Below the pieces are notes generated by a model. That model was not told the origin of the DNA. It worked only from the letters and a program-made list of their open reading frames with translations, and did not search any database. This document shows positions 13,267 through 13,332 of a stretch of 13,332 bases of DNA, one piece after another. The stretch comes from Ignavibacteriales bacterium (GTDB taxonomy: Bacteria; Bacteroidota; Ignavibacteria; Ignavibacteriales; Ignavibacteriaceae), in contig DAIERC010000033.1 in the NCBI GenBank assembly GCA_027347125.1, positions 1-13,332 of the forward strand. The letters run 5' to 3'. Numbering within the stretch: the stretch's first letter is position 1; every line of letters starts with the position of its first letter. The position numbers and the translations under genes are program-made.

Positions 13267-13332
13267 CTATCGTCCTATTCCATCAAGATATTCTTTTCTA
13301 GCTAAAAGCGTAGCTTCATCTTCAACATGATT
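13267..13332 (-). CDS. C-terminal end of a second, paralogous ferredoxin (cut by window edge)
   Basis: The last 21 codons and TAG stop of a gene that enters from the right edge. The peptide reads NHVEDEATLLARKEYLDGIG plus R. Aligned to the end of the neighbouring ferredoxin (HAEDEATLLAKKEHLDSLGR) it matches at 15 of 21 positions without gaps. It is therefore very probably a tandem paralogue of the two-cluster ferredoxin, with its own terminator. The cysteine motifs lie outside the window, so intactness cannot be judged. Confidence 0.85.
   Translation of the reverse strand, partial: NHVEDEATLLARKEYLDGIGR

Noticed and set aside
1..13332. CRISPR array, insertion sequence, prophage or tRNA
   Set aside because: No regularly spaced repeats, transposase, terminal inverted repeats, phage genes or cloverleaf-like sequence were seen on either strand.

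Overview
The window is an AT-rich bacterial chromosome segment with almost all genes on the minus strand. It carries no tRNA, rRNA, CRISPR array or insertion sequence that I can see. The gene content suggests the Bacteroidota/Chlorobi lineage, perhaps Ignavibacteria. The pointers are a Chlorobium/Bacteroidota-type two-cluster ferredoxin with a glycine-rich insert, a small membrane protein resembling DUF6249, a short QueG, weak Shine-Dalgarno sequences on many genes, and two TAnnTTTG promoter-like elements. This placement is inference from protein style, not from a marker gene.

Layout, left to right. (1) 1-244 is the N-terminal part of a type I GAPDH, cut by the window edge. (2) 507-7016 is a compact run of eight minus-strand genes, transcribed era > EamA transporter > acylphosphatase > ispF > DedA > lnt > threonine aldolase > hotdog thioesterase. 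Junctions are short or overlapping, except for gaps of 85 bases after era and 62 after lnt. It combines ribosome maturation (Era), isoprenoid precursor synthesis (IspF), lipoprotein acylation (Lnt) and membrane maintenance (DedA). (3) 7122-8922 is a self-contained regulatory module: a cysteine-free two-TM anti-sigma factor and an ECF sigma factor joined by an ATGA overlap, divergent from a small three-TM protein. The divergent region holds three copies of one promoter motif, TGTAACC-N17-GTC(A/T)(T/C)A. One faces the sigma gene and two face the small membrane protein, which makes the sigma factor a likely autoregulator and the membrane protein a likely target. (4) 8934-9881 is thioredoxin reductase, sharing a bidirectional terminator with the small membrane protein. 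(5) 9984-12411 is a minus-strand run: MBL-fold hydrolase > Rieske ferredoxin > QueG > an ORF of 78 residues interrupted by one in-frame TGA, ending exactly at a terminator hairpin. (6) 12563-13332 holds a two-cluster ferredoxin and the tail of a tandem paralogue, each with its own terminator.

The two most interesting items are the repeated ECF promoter motif, which defines a candidate regulon consensus, and the TGA-interrupted ORF downstream of queG. The latter is either a freshly decayed gene or, less likely, a selenoprotein. Both come from direct reading; neither has been checked against a database.
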